Below are positions 21,086 through 28,784 of a stretch of 40,616 nucleotides of DNA, piece by piece; the stretch's first letter is position 1, and every line of letters begins with the position of its first letter. Below the pieces are notes generated by a model. That model was not told the DNA's origin and ran no database searches. It worked only from the letters and a program-made list of their open reading frames with translations. Source of the DNA: Myxococcales bacterium (GTDB lineage Bacteria; Myxococcota_A; Polyangia; Fen-1088); the NCBI GenBank assembly GCA_003158735.1, contig PMLB01000194.1, positions 47,054 to 87,669 of the forward strand. The letters are read 5' to 3'. Position numbers and translations under genes: made by a program.

Positions 21086-21578
21086 AAAAAAGACCGCTGC
21101 ACACAAGACCCAGCCGGCGCCAGCCGCGCCACGGCTGGCCCGAGTGCCACCACCGCCGCGGGTCGCGTTCCCCAAGAAGAACCAGCCGCCCACACCAGCG
21201 GCCTTCACGGCTCGGCTGCCATTGGCCCTGGGCAGGCGCTTCGAGGCGGCGCGCACTTTTCTCCTCAAGCAGAAAGAAGTCGTCGAGGACGTCTGCTTCT
21301 ACGGTCCCTCGACCGGATGGGCCTTGCGCTACCTAGTCGGCGGCAAGCCTCTGTGTGCCCTGCTCCTGCACAGCGATCTCCCGGTGGCCATCGTGTCCCT
21401 GGAAGCTGCAGCCAGCGCGGCGGTGGATTGGCAGGCCCTGTCGCCGGTTGGCCAACGCGCCCAGAAGGCGGCCCACGGCAGCCCCTCGCAGCTGTGGCTC
21501 GACATTCCGCTGGCTGGCACGGGCGCCGCGGACTTCAAGATGATCGTTCGTGCCAAGCTGGCAACCATGGCGACTTGA
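21066..21578 (+). CDS. Hypothetical protein, weak resemblance to DUF3788
   Basis: RFEAARTFLLKQKEVVEDVCFYGPSTGWALRYLVGGKPLCALLLHSDLPVAIVSL; overlaps dedA end by 20 nt. Confidence 0.55.
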   Translation: MPRTPPEKKTAAHKTQPAPAAPRLARVPPPPRVAFPKKNQPPTPAAFTARLPLALGRRFEAARTFLLKQKEVVEDVCFYGPSTGWALRYLVGGKPLCALLLHSDLPVAIVSLEAAASAAVDWQALSPVGQRAQKAAHGSPSQLWLDIPLAGTGAADFKMIVRAKLATMAT

Positions 21579-21621
21579 GTAACCCGGCCGGCAGCGGTGG
21601 CATCTGAAGGGAACAGGTCGA

Positions 21622-23856
21622 ATGGCTGACTTCGGCGCCATTTGTGTCCTCATCGCTTTGGTGCTGGCGACCTACGCCGGCGCGGCATCGCTGCTGGGCG
21701 CCCGGCGCGGGAGTGCGCGTCTGCTCGAATCCGGGCGGGCCGCGGTGTATGCCTTGACCGCCGTGCTCGGGCTGGCCAGCGTGGCCATGGTGCAGGCCTT
21801 CGTGTCGGGCGATTACAGCATCAAGTACGTCCAGCACTACTCCGATGCGCAAGCCCCGCTGGCCTACAAGATCTCGGCGTACTGGGGCGGGCTGGACGGA
21901 TCCATGCTGTTCTGGGTGGCCCTGCTGGCCGTGTTCGCGACCCTCGCGGTCCACGCCAACCGGCACCGCCAGCGAGAAATCCTGCCCTACGCCATCGCGG
22001 TGATGGCCGCGGTCGCGGACTTCTTCCTCTACCTCATCATCTTCGAGAAGAACCCCTTCGACACCTTCCTGGTGGAGATTCCAGCCTCGGGCCAGGGGCT
22101 GAATCCGCTCTTGCAGAATCCGTACATGGTGACCCACCCGCCCGCGCTCTACGGCGGATTCGTGGGTCTGACCATCCCCTACGCCTTTGCCATGGCGGCG
22201 CTGATATCGGGCCAGCTAGACGACGCCTGGCTGGCATCGATTCGCCGCTGGGCTCTCGCCTCGTGGTTTCTGCTCACCCTCGGCCTGGTGCTCGGCATGA
22301 TCTGGGCCTACGAGGTGCTGGGCTGGGGCGGGTTCTGGGCATGGGATCCGGTGGAGAATGCCGGGCTGCTACCCTGGTTGACCGCGACGGCGATGCTGCA
22401 CTCCATGAAGGTGCAAGAGCGGCGGGGACTGCTGCGCCGCTGGACCTTCGTACTGGTCATCCTGACTTTCTTCCTCACCATCTTTGGCACCTTCATGACC
22501 CGTTCGGGCATCGTGCAATCGGTCCACGCCTTTGGCAAGGACACGCGGCTGGCGTGGATCTTCACCATCTTCATGGGCCTGGTGCTGCTGGTCAGTTTCG
22601 GGTTCTTCTTCGCGCGCCTGTCAGTCTTGCGGGCGTCACGGGCGCTGGATTCCTGGCTCTCGCGTGAAGCGGCGACGGTGGCAACCAACTGGCTGTTCGT
22701 GCTGGCGGCGTTGGTGCTGATGTTCGCCACCATGTTCCCCACCTTGACCGAAGCCATCGGCCGCGAGCGCATCAGCGTGGGTGCTCCCTTCTTCAACCGC
22801 TGGATGGTGCCCATCGGAATTGCGTTGCTGCTGCTCACCGGGCTCTGCTCGATCCTGGCATGGCGCCGGACCGCACCGCCGGAGCTGCGTCGGCGACTGA
22901 TCGCGCCAGTGGTCGCGGGAATCGTGGTCGCTGGCGTGTGCGTCGCCGGCGGTTTGGGCTCGTCCAAGGGTGCGCTGCTCTGCCTTGGCTTGTCGGGCTT
23001 CATCGCCGCAGCGGTGATCCAGGAGATCGCCCGGGGCGTGGTCGGCCGCAAACGCAGTACCGGCCAGGGCGCACTGGCAGCGCTCGGCGCGCTCATCTTC
23101 CGCGTCCGCCGCCCCTACGCCGGCTATCTGGTCCATCTCGGCATGGCCCTCATGTTCGTGGGATTCGCTGGCCAGGCCTTTCAGCGCGAGGAGGCGGTGG
23201 TCCTGTCAGTGGGCCAGACGCGCGCTTTTGGCAAGTACGGCATCCGATTTGACGGATTCTCCCAGACCGAAGACCTTCAGAAACAGATGGTCACCGCCGA
23301 GCTCACCGTTCTCATCGACGGCAAGCCCGCGGGCCAGCTTCTGCCCGCGCGCTGGGTGTACCACAAGCGGCCCGACGAGCCGGCCACCCAGGTCGCCATC
23401 TTGCGCGGCCTGGTCGAGGATCTCTACGTCACCATGGGCAAACACGACCTCGACCAGGGCACGGCTGCTCTCAAGCTGGTCAGCAACCCGCTGGTCGACT
23501 GGATGTGGCTAGGCTTTCTGCTCATGGCCGCAGCCACTACTCTCGTGCTCCTTCCCGGCGGCCGATGGGCGAGCGCCGTGCCGCACACGCGCCTTTCGTT
23601 CAGTGGCGTAACCATCACGCTTCTGGGTGCGGCCGCAGCTTTGGTCTTCGGCGTCGTGGTCGCGCGCCTGCCCTGGGGCGCGCCGCTGGCGATACTCAGT
23701 GTGGGCGGACTCATTCTTGGCCTGACCGCGCTGGCCTGGTACCGCGTGCTGGATCCGCTGCTGCGGCAGGAAACCACCACCAGCACAGAACGCCGCGCCT
23801 TCATCGAAGAAGAACTACAGGCGCGGCTTCAGTCCGCCGCGGAGACGACAGAATGA
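21622..23856 (+). CDS. ccmF: Cytochrome c-type biogenesis protein CcmF (heme lyase subunit)
   Basis: WGGLDGSMLFWVALLAVFATLAV, NPYMVTHPPALYGGFVGLTIPYAFAMAAL, LGWGGFWAWDPVENAGLLPWL (WWD-type motif). Confidence 0.93.
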   Translation: MADFGAICVLIALVLATYAGAASLLGARRGSARLLESGRAAVYALTAVLGLASVAMVQAFVSGDYSIKYVQHYSDAQAPLAYKISAYWGGLDGSMLFWVALLAVFATLAVHANRHRQREILPYAIAVMAAVADFFLYLIIFEKNPFDTFLVEIPASGQGLNPLLQNPYMVTHPPALYGGFVGLTIPYAFAMAALISGQLDDAWLASIRRWALASWFLLTLGLVLGMIWAYEVLGWGGFWAWDPVENAGLLPWLTATAMLHSMKVQERRGLLRRWTFVLVILTFFLTIFGTFMTRSGIVQSVHAFGKDTRLAWIFTIFMGLVLLVSFGFFFARLSVLRASRALDSWLSREAATVATNWLFVLAALVLMFATMFPTLTEAIGRERISVGAPFFNRWMVPIGIALLLLTGLCSILAWRRTAPPELRRRLIAPVVAGIVVAGVCVAGGLGSSKGALLCLGLSGFIAAAVIQEIARGVVGRKRSTGQGALAALGALIFRVRRPYAGYLVHLGMALMFVGFAGQAFQREEAVVLSVGQTRAFGKYGIRFDGFSQTEDLQKQMVTAELTVLIDGKPAGQLLPARWVYHKRPDEPATQVAILRGLVEDLYVTMGKHDLDQGTAALKLVSNPLVDWMWLGFLLMAAATTLVLLPGGRWASAVPHTRLSFSGVTITLLGAAAALVFGVVVARLPWGAPLAILSVGGLILGLTALAWYRVLDPLLRQETTTSTERRAFIEEELQARLQSAAETTE

Positions 23857-25142
23857 AGAAGTGGTCGCTGGCGGCTCTCCTGCTTCTTGCCGGGACCGCC
23901 CTTGCGCAACCGCCGGCGCAAGAGGGCGATGCTCAGGCCATGGCAGCGCGTCCTCTGATGGTGGGTGACTTGCCGGTGGGCACCGTGACCGTGCGGGTGG
24001 GTCGCGGCTCGCTGTCCAACGCGGCCGTCGGGGTCGATGTCGTGGCCTCAGTGACAGCTCCGGCTGGCAAGGCCACTGTGCGAACCGAGAAGACCAAGGC
24101 GGATGGTCGCGCAACCTTCGCCGATCTCCCTGTGGGCGCCGAGTTTCAAGCCCAAGCCCTGGTCGACGGCCAGCGGCTGCAAACCGCGTCGTTCGCCATC
24201 CCGGCCGAGGGAGGCGCGCGTCTTATGCTGCTCTCCCAACAGGACCAAGAGGCCGGCGAAGACCAAGCGGCACCCACGCCCGCGAATCCGCATGCAGGGG
24301 CGCACAGTCATGGCGGCAACCCGACCGGGAGTGCCGGCGACGCTGGCGAAGGCACCAGCGATCCGTCGGTCGTGCGTGTGTCCAGCTCGTCCAAGCTGCT
24401 GATTGATCTGCGTGAAGATGCCTTGGCCGTCATGGAAAACCTGGTGCTGGAGAACACATCCGATCGGAGCTTCCGCTCTGACCATGGAGGCATCGCCATT
24501 CCACTCCCAGCAGGGGCCCACGAGGTGGAAGCCATCGAAGGCGGCGCGCGAATGCAACTGGAGCAAGGTTCGACCCTGTTCTTGCGGGAAGCGATTCCAC
24601 CCGCAAGTTCGCACACGCCGCCGGTGCAGGCACGCTTCGGCTTCTTTGTTTCCACCGCCGGCGAAAGCAGCGTCATACTCCGCCAGCCCATGCCCCTGGG
24701 AATCGAAACCCCGGTGGTCATGGTGCCGGAAAGTGTTCACCTGACGCTGGCGGCGCCGGGCCTGCAAGCCATGGCTTCCCAGACCGACGATCGAGGGGCG
24801 CGAATCCAGGTCTTCCAACTCGCCAGCGTGCCTCGCAACGGCGTTCTCAGCATCACGGTGTCGGGCCTGCCCACGCGCGGTGCTCTGGGCAAGACCATCG
24901 CGGCAGTACTGGTGGCGGCTCTGGTGTTCGCGGTAGTCTTGGGCTGGCGCCGCCCCCGGGCCGACAAACGGCCAGAGAAATCCCGCGACCGACGTGATGG
25001 ACTCTTTGCTGAGCTGGTCGAAGTGGAGCGCGCGCGGCGGGCCGCTGGAGCCGGCGATGCGCCGCTCACCCAGCGACGGGCCGAGCTGGTGGCGGCGATC
25101 GAGGCGGCTGACAACGCAAGCCCTGCCGACAAGCCTGCGTGA
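23853..25142 (+). CDS. Secreted, C-terminally membrane-anchored protein of unknown function in the ccm operon
   Basis: Signal peptide MKKWSLAALLLLAGTALAQ; N-terminal region like carboxypeptidase-regulatory/transthyretin-like fold; C-terminal TM GKTIAAVLVAALVFAVVLGW; ATGA overlap with ccmF stop. Confidence 0.75.
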   Translation: MKKWSLAALLLLAGTALAQPPAQEGDAQAMAARPLMVGDLPVGTVTVRVGRGSLSNAAVGVDVVASVTAPAGKATVRTEKTKADGRATFADLPVGAEFQAQALVDGQRLQTASFAIPAEGGARLMLLSQQDQEAGEDQAAPTPANPHAGAHSHGGNPTGSAGDAGEGTSDPSVVRVSSSSKLLIDLREDALAVMENLVLENTSDRSFRSDHGGIAIPLPAGAHEVEAIEGGARMQLEQGSTLFLREAIPPASSHTPPVQARFGFFVSTAGESSVILRQPMPLGIETPVVMVPESVHLTLAAPGLQAMASQTDDRGARIQVFQLASVPRNGVLSITVSGLPTRGALGKTIAAVLVAALVFAVVLGWRRPRADKRPEKSRDRRDGLFAELVEVERARRAAGAGDAPLTQRRAELVAAIEAADNASPADKPA

Positions 25143-25146
25143 ACCC

Positions 25147-25863
25147 ATGAGCGAGCGTGCGTTGCGCCTGATGAATGTCGGCAAGACCTTCGGTCGGCAA
25201 CGGGCACTGGCTGACGTGTCGCTGGCGTTCCTCCCTGGTGAGGTGGCGGCGGTTCTGGGCCCCAACGGCGCCGGCAAGTCCACCCTGCTCAGCCTGCTGG
25301 CGACGCTGTCGCAACCGTCGCAGGGCCGCATCACGCTGGGCGATGAACAACTGTCGCGCCGCAGCCCCTTGCGCGCCAGCATCGGGTACGTGGGTCACGA
25401 GCCGGGCGTGTACGGAGATCTCTCGGCCCGGCACAACTTGCGTCTGTTTGCCTCGCTCTACGGAATCGCAAACGCCGAGCGCCGCATCGACGAGATGTTG
25501 GCCCGCGTGGGCCTGGATGGCGGCCGGCGCGAAGCCGCGGCACGAACCTTCTCGCGCGGGATGCTGCAGCGGCTGGCCCTGGCGCGCGCCCTGCTGCACG
25601 AGCCGGAAATCCTGCTCTTCGACGAGCCCGGCTCCGCTCTCGACCCTGCCGGCGCGGCCTGGCTGGCGAGCGAGTTGCGGCGTGAGCGCGAGGCTGGCCG
25701 GCTGGTGATGCTGGTGACCCATGATCTCGCAGCCGCCGCTTCCGTGGCCACGCATGTGGTGGTCCTGCGCCGTGGCCGCGTGGCACGCGACGAGACGTGC
25801 GCGGGTTTCTCTGCCGACGAGGTTCGCGCGATCTATGAGGAGGCAACCGGTGGCAAGACCTAG
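25147..25863 (+). CDS. ccmA: ABC transporter ATP-binding protein, heme exporter CcmA
   Basis: Walker A GPNGAGKST, signature-like FSRGMLQRLALARALLHEPEILLFDEPGSALD; position before ccmB. Confidence 0.88.
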   Translation: MSERALRLMNVGKTFGRQRALADVSLAFLPGEVAAVLGPNGAGKSTLLSLLATLSQPSQGRITLGDEQLSRRSPLRASIGYVGHEPGVYGDLSARHNLRLFASLYGIANAERRIDEMLARVGLDGGRREAAARTFSRGMLQRLALARALLHEPEILLFDEPGSALDPAGAAWLASELRREREAGRLVMLVTHDLAAAASVATHVVVLRRGRVARDETCAGFSADEVRAIYEEATGGKT

Positions 25864-26551
25864 TTGGGTCTCTCAGGCCGCGCGCATCGCGTGGAAGGAT
25901 CTACACATCGAGGGACGCAGCCGCGAGGTGGTCTACACCATGGGCTTCATGGCCGCGCTGGTGGTGTTGGTGTTCTCTTTTGCCTTCATTTCAGGGCAAG
26001 AAGTCACGGTTGGGCCCGACGCGATCGCCGGCATCCTGTGGGTGGCGGTGTTGTTCTCGGGCACCGTGGCCTTGTCGCGCACCTTCGACCGCGAACGCGA
26101 GAACGAGGCCATCCGTTCGCTTCTGCTATCCCCGGTCCCGCGCTCGGCCATCTATGCGGGCAAGCTGGCGGCCACCGCGGCCATCATGTTGTTGGTGGAA
26201 TTGCTGCTGCTGCCTTTGCTCGCGGCGCTATTTTCGGCTGCTATCTGGCCGCACGCGCTTTGGCTGGGCCTGCTGCTTCTGTTGGGAACCGTCGGCTTCG
26301 CCTCGGTGGGCGTGATCTTTTCGGCCGCGCTCCTGCGCTCCCGCAGCCGCGACGCCCTTCTGGGTGCCCTGCTTTTCCCCATCGTGATCCCGGTGCTGCT
26401 GGCAGCCAGCCGCGCGACAGCCACCCTGCTCGACCCCACGGTCCCGGATCTCGATCCGGCGTTCTTCTGGACGCGTTTTCTGGCTGCCCTGGACGTAGTT
26501 TTCGTCGTGGTCGGGCTGTGGTCCTTCGAACCCGTCGTCATGGGAGAGTGA
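25850..26551 (+). CDS. ccmB: Heme exporter permease CcmB
   Basis: AWKDLHIEGRSREVVYTMGFMAALVVLVFSFAF, RTFDRERENEAIRSLLLSPVPRSAIYAGKL; GTG start at 25850 in frame. Confidence 0.9.
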   Translation: MARPSWVSQAARIAWKDLHIEGRSREVVYTMGFMAALVVLVFSFAFISGQEVTVGPDAIAGILWVAVLFSGTVALSRTFDRERENEAIRSLLLSPVPRSAIYAGKLAATAAIMLLVELLLLPLLAALFSAAIWPHALWLGLLLLLGTVGFASVGVIFSAALLRSRSRDALLGALLFPIVIPVLLAASRATATLLDPTVPDLDPAFFWTRFLAALDVVFVVVGLWSFEPVVMGE

Positions 26552-26554
26552 GCT

Positions 26555-27259
26555 ATGCTTTCGAGTATGCCCTCGGCCCGAAAGTCCAACACCGCCTTCG
26601 TCGTCGGCCTATTGCTGGTTCTCCACGGGTTTTTTGTCGTGACCCTGCTGGTCGCGAACGCGCCGCAGGAGAAAACCATGGGCATCGTGCAGAAGATCTT
26701 CTACTTTCACGTGCCTTGCGCCTGGCTGCTCATGCTGTCCACCTTCGTGTGCGCGGCTGGCAGTCTGGCCTACCTGTTTCGCGGATCAGAACGCGGTGAT
26801 CGTCTAGCCCTGTGCAGTGCCGAGTTGGGTGTGCTGTTTGGTCTGTGTGTGCTGGTGACCGGGCCGCTGTGGGCGCGAGCCGCGTGGGGCGTGTTCTGGA
26901 CCTGGGACGTGCGCCTCACCTCTTCGCTGCTGCTCTGGCTGATGCTGGTCGCCTATGGCCTGGCACGCCGCTATGGCGGCGCTGGTGGCCGTCGGCTGGC
27001 GGCGGCCATGGCTCTCTTCGCGGCGACCGACGTGCCCCTGGTCTACCTCAGCGTCAACGTGTGGCGCACCCTGCACCCGACGACCAGGGTGGTTTCCTCG
27101 TTGGCCCCGGGGATGCGGTTGCCCTTCTTCCTGTCGCTGGCCATTTTCAGCGGCCTGTGGGGCGTGCTGTTGACCTTGCGTATGCGCGTCGAGCGCGCCC
27201 AGTCGCGCCTGCTGGAGTTGACCATCGCCATCGAGGATGCGGAGGAGAAGTCACCATGA
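26555..27259 (+). CDS. ccmC: Heme exporter/cytochrome c assembly protein CcmC
   Basis: MGIVQKIFYFHVPCAWLLML, GPLWARAAWGVFWTWDVRLTSSLLLWLMLVAYGLAR (WxWD motif). Confidence 0.92.
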   Translation: MLSSMPSARKSNTAFVVGLLLVLHGFFVVTLLVANAPQEKTMGIVQKIFYFHVPCAWLLMLSTFVCAAGSLAYLFRGSERGDRLALCSAELGVLFGLCVLVTGPLWARAAWGVFWTWDVRLTSSLLLWLMLVAYGLARRYGGAGGRRLAAAMALFAATDVPLVYLSVNVWRTLHPTTRVVSSLAPGMRLPFFLSLAIFSGLWGVLLTLRMRVERAQSRLLELTIAIEDAEEKSP

Positions 27260-27390
27260 CCTACGTTGCCCTGGCCTACGGTTTCATCTGGGGTGCCGTG
27301 CTTACCTACGTCCTTCTGGTCGGGCGGCGCGTGGCACGAATCGATGCTGAGATCGAAGACCTGCGCCAGCGAGTAAAACCCGGGGCGTAG
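27256..27390 (+). CDS. ccmD: CcmD-like small membrane protein (44 aa)
   Basis: MTYVALAYGFIWGAVLTYVLLVGRRVARIDAEIEDLRQRVKPGA; ATGA overlap with ccmC stop; single TM. Confidence 0.7.
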   Translation: MTYVALAYGFIWGAVLTYVLLVGRRVARIDAEIEDLRQRVKPGA

Positions 27391-27469
27391 ATCTTCTTTC
27401 TGGGCCGCGCGTTCAAAGGCCTAGGTCCCCCGGTCGAGCCGCCACCAGCCCGGGGGCAGGAGGCCCGCC

Positions 27470-28027
27470 ATGCGACGCGCGCACTCGTCGAAGAAGGCTG
27501 CACTCTGCCTTGCTACGTTTGTTTGCACGGGAGGATCACCTATCTTCCGCCACGCCCTGGCCGCCGCGCCCGACCACGCGATAGGCGCGCGGCCCGCGGG
27601 CTTGATCAGCGACCGTCGGCAAATCCCACCCGACCCGCTGGGCGGCCTGCCCGAAGAAGAGCCCGACCACAGGCCACGCGGACGCGACAAAGGAAGAAGC
27701 GGACAGAGTGCGGGAAGCAAGACGACATGCAGGCTTGAGGCAAAACCCGAGAGCGACCGCGAAGTCGGTGACCTGCGCGCAGCGGTCGCGGTCATTCAAC
27801 GTGGGCCGCGCACAGCGCCCTGCACCGCCGCACAGATGGCCAATCCCCTGCGCCTGCGCCTCTCCATCGACAGCGCGGGAAAGATCATGGCGGTCGAAAG
27901 ACTCTCCGGCGACGAGAAGCTGGGCGCCGACCTGGCGGCCAAGCTGGTGGGGCAAGTTTCCCAGTCAAAGGTCACCTCGGCCACCACAGGTGTTGCGCAG
28001 ATCCAATTCAGACGGGCATCGCGGTGA
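27470..28027 (+). CDS. Hypothetical secreted protein sharing a C-terminal domain with the VIT/vWA protein at 28785-31343
   Basis: LRLRLSIDSAGKIMAVERLSGDEKLGADLAAKLVG aligns with LRLRITVDATGKVTKVERLAGDQVLAAAITGKLTD; signal-peptide-like N-terminus. Confidence 0.65.
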   Translation: MRRAHSSKKAALCLATFVCTGGSPIFRHALAAAPDHAIGARPAGLISDRRQIPPDPLGGLPEEEPDHRPRGRDKGRSGQSAGSKTTCRLEAKPESDREVGDLRAAVAVIQRGPRTAPCTAAQMANPLRLRLSIDSAGKIMAVERLSGDEKLGADLAAKLVGQVSQSKVTSATTGVAQIQFRRASR

Positions 28028-28063
28028 GTTGACTCTTCCAGCAGACCAGACCAGACTAAGTCT

Positions 28064-28339
28064 GTGAAATCGATCAACGTCCAGCAGGCCAAGACCCATC
28101 TCTCGCGCCTGCTTGAGGAAGCCTTGGCCGGTGAAGAAATCGTGATCGCCAAAGCCGGACGTCCCTACGTCAAGCTGGTGCCCTGCCCGCCCGACCGAAC
28201 AGCACGTTCGCTGGGTGGATGGGAAGGCAAGGTCCGCATGGCTGACGACTTCGATGAAACACCCGCGAACGTGCTCAAGCTCTTCGAGGGTGGCCCCGTC
28301 CCCGCGGCCAAACCGCGCCCGCGCCGCGGTGCCAAGTGA
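28064..28339 (+). CDS. Type II antitoxin, Phd/YefM family (GTG start)
   Basis: VKSINVQQAKTHLSRLLEEALAGEEIVIAKAGRPYVKLVP is a classic Phd/YefM N-terminus. Confidence 0.9.
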   Translation: MKSINVQQAKTHLSRLLEEALAGEEIVIAKAGRPYVKLVPCPPDRTARSLGGWEGKVRMADDFDETPANVLKLFEGGPVPAAKPRPRRGAK

Positions 28340-28713
28340 AGCTGCTCCTCGACACGCACGCCCTGCTGTGGGCACTCGCACGCCCTGGCGAGTTGGCACC
28401 TGAGGCGCGCCGCCGCCTACAGGATCCGAGCAACACGGTCTTCGTCAGCGTGGCCTCGGCATGGGAGATGGAGATCAAGCGCGCTCTGGGCAAGCTCGAT
28501 GCCCCCGATGACTTGTCGGAACAGATGCAACGCCAACGTTTCGCTGAGCTTCCCGTGCGACTCCGCCACATTCAGGCCCTGCAGGGCCTTCCCGCCCTGC
28601 ACCGCGATCCCTTCGATCGACTGTTGGTCGCCCAGGCTCTGGCCGATGAGCTGGTCGTGTTGACACGAGACGCGCGGATTCGCGCCTATCCGATTCGTTC
28701 GCTCGCGTGCTGA
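28336..28713 (+). CDS. Type II toxin, PIN domain (VapC-like) ribonuclease
   Basis: KLLLDTHALLWAL, SVASAWEMEIKRALGKL, HRDPFDRLLVAQALADELVVLTRD; overlaps antitoxin stop by 4 nt. Confidence 0.92.
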   Translation: MKLLLDTHALLWALARPGELAPEARRRLQDPSNTVFVSVASAWEMEIKRALGKLDAPDDLSEQMQRQRFAELPVRLRHIQALQGLPALHRDPFDRLLVAQALADELVVLTRDARIRAYPIRSLAC

Positions 28714-28784
28714 AGATCCTTTCCCCTCGCCGCGCGTTCTAGGACCTATCGCCCCACTGCATTCCGGGGCAGGAGGTTCCTACC

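Noticed and set aside
20029-21336. 435-aa plus-strand ORF
   Set aside because: Overlaps DedA and the following gene in another frame; R/H/P-rich composition typical of spurious GC-rich frames
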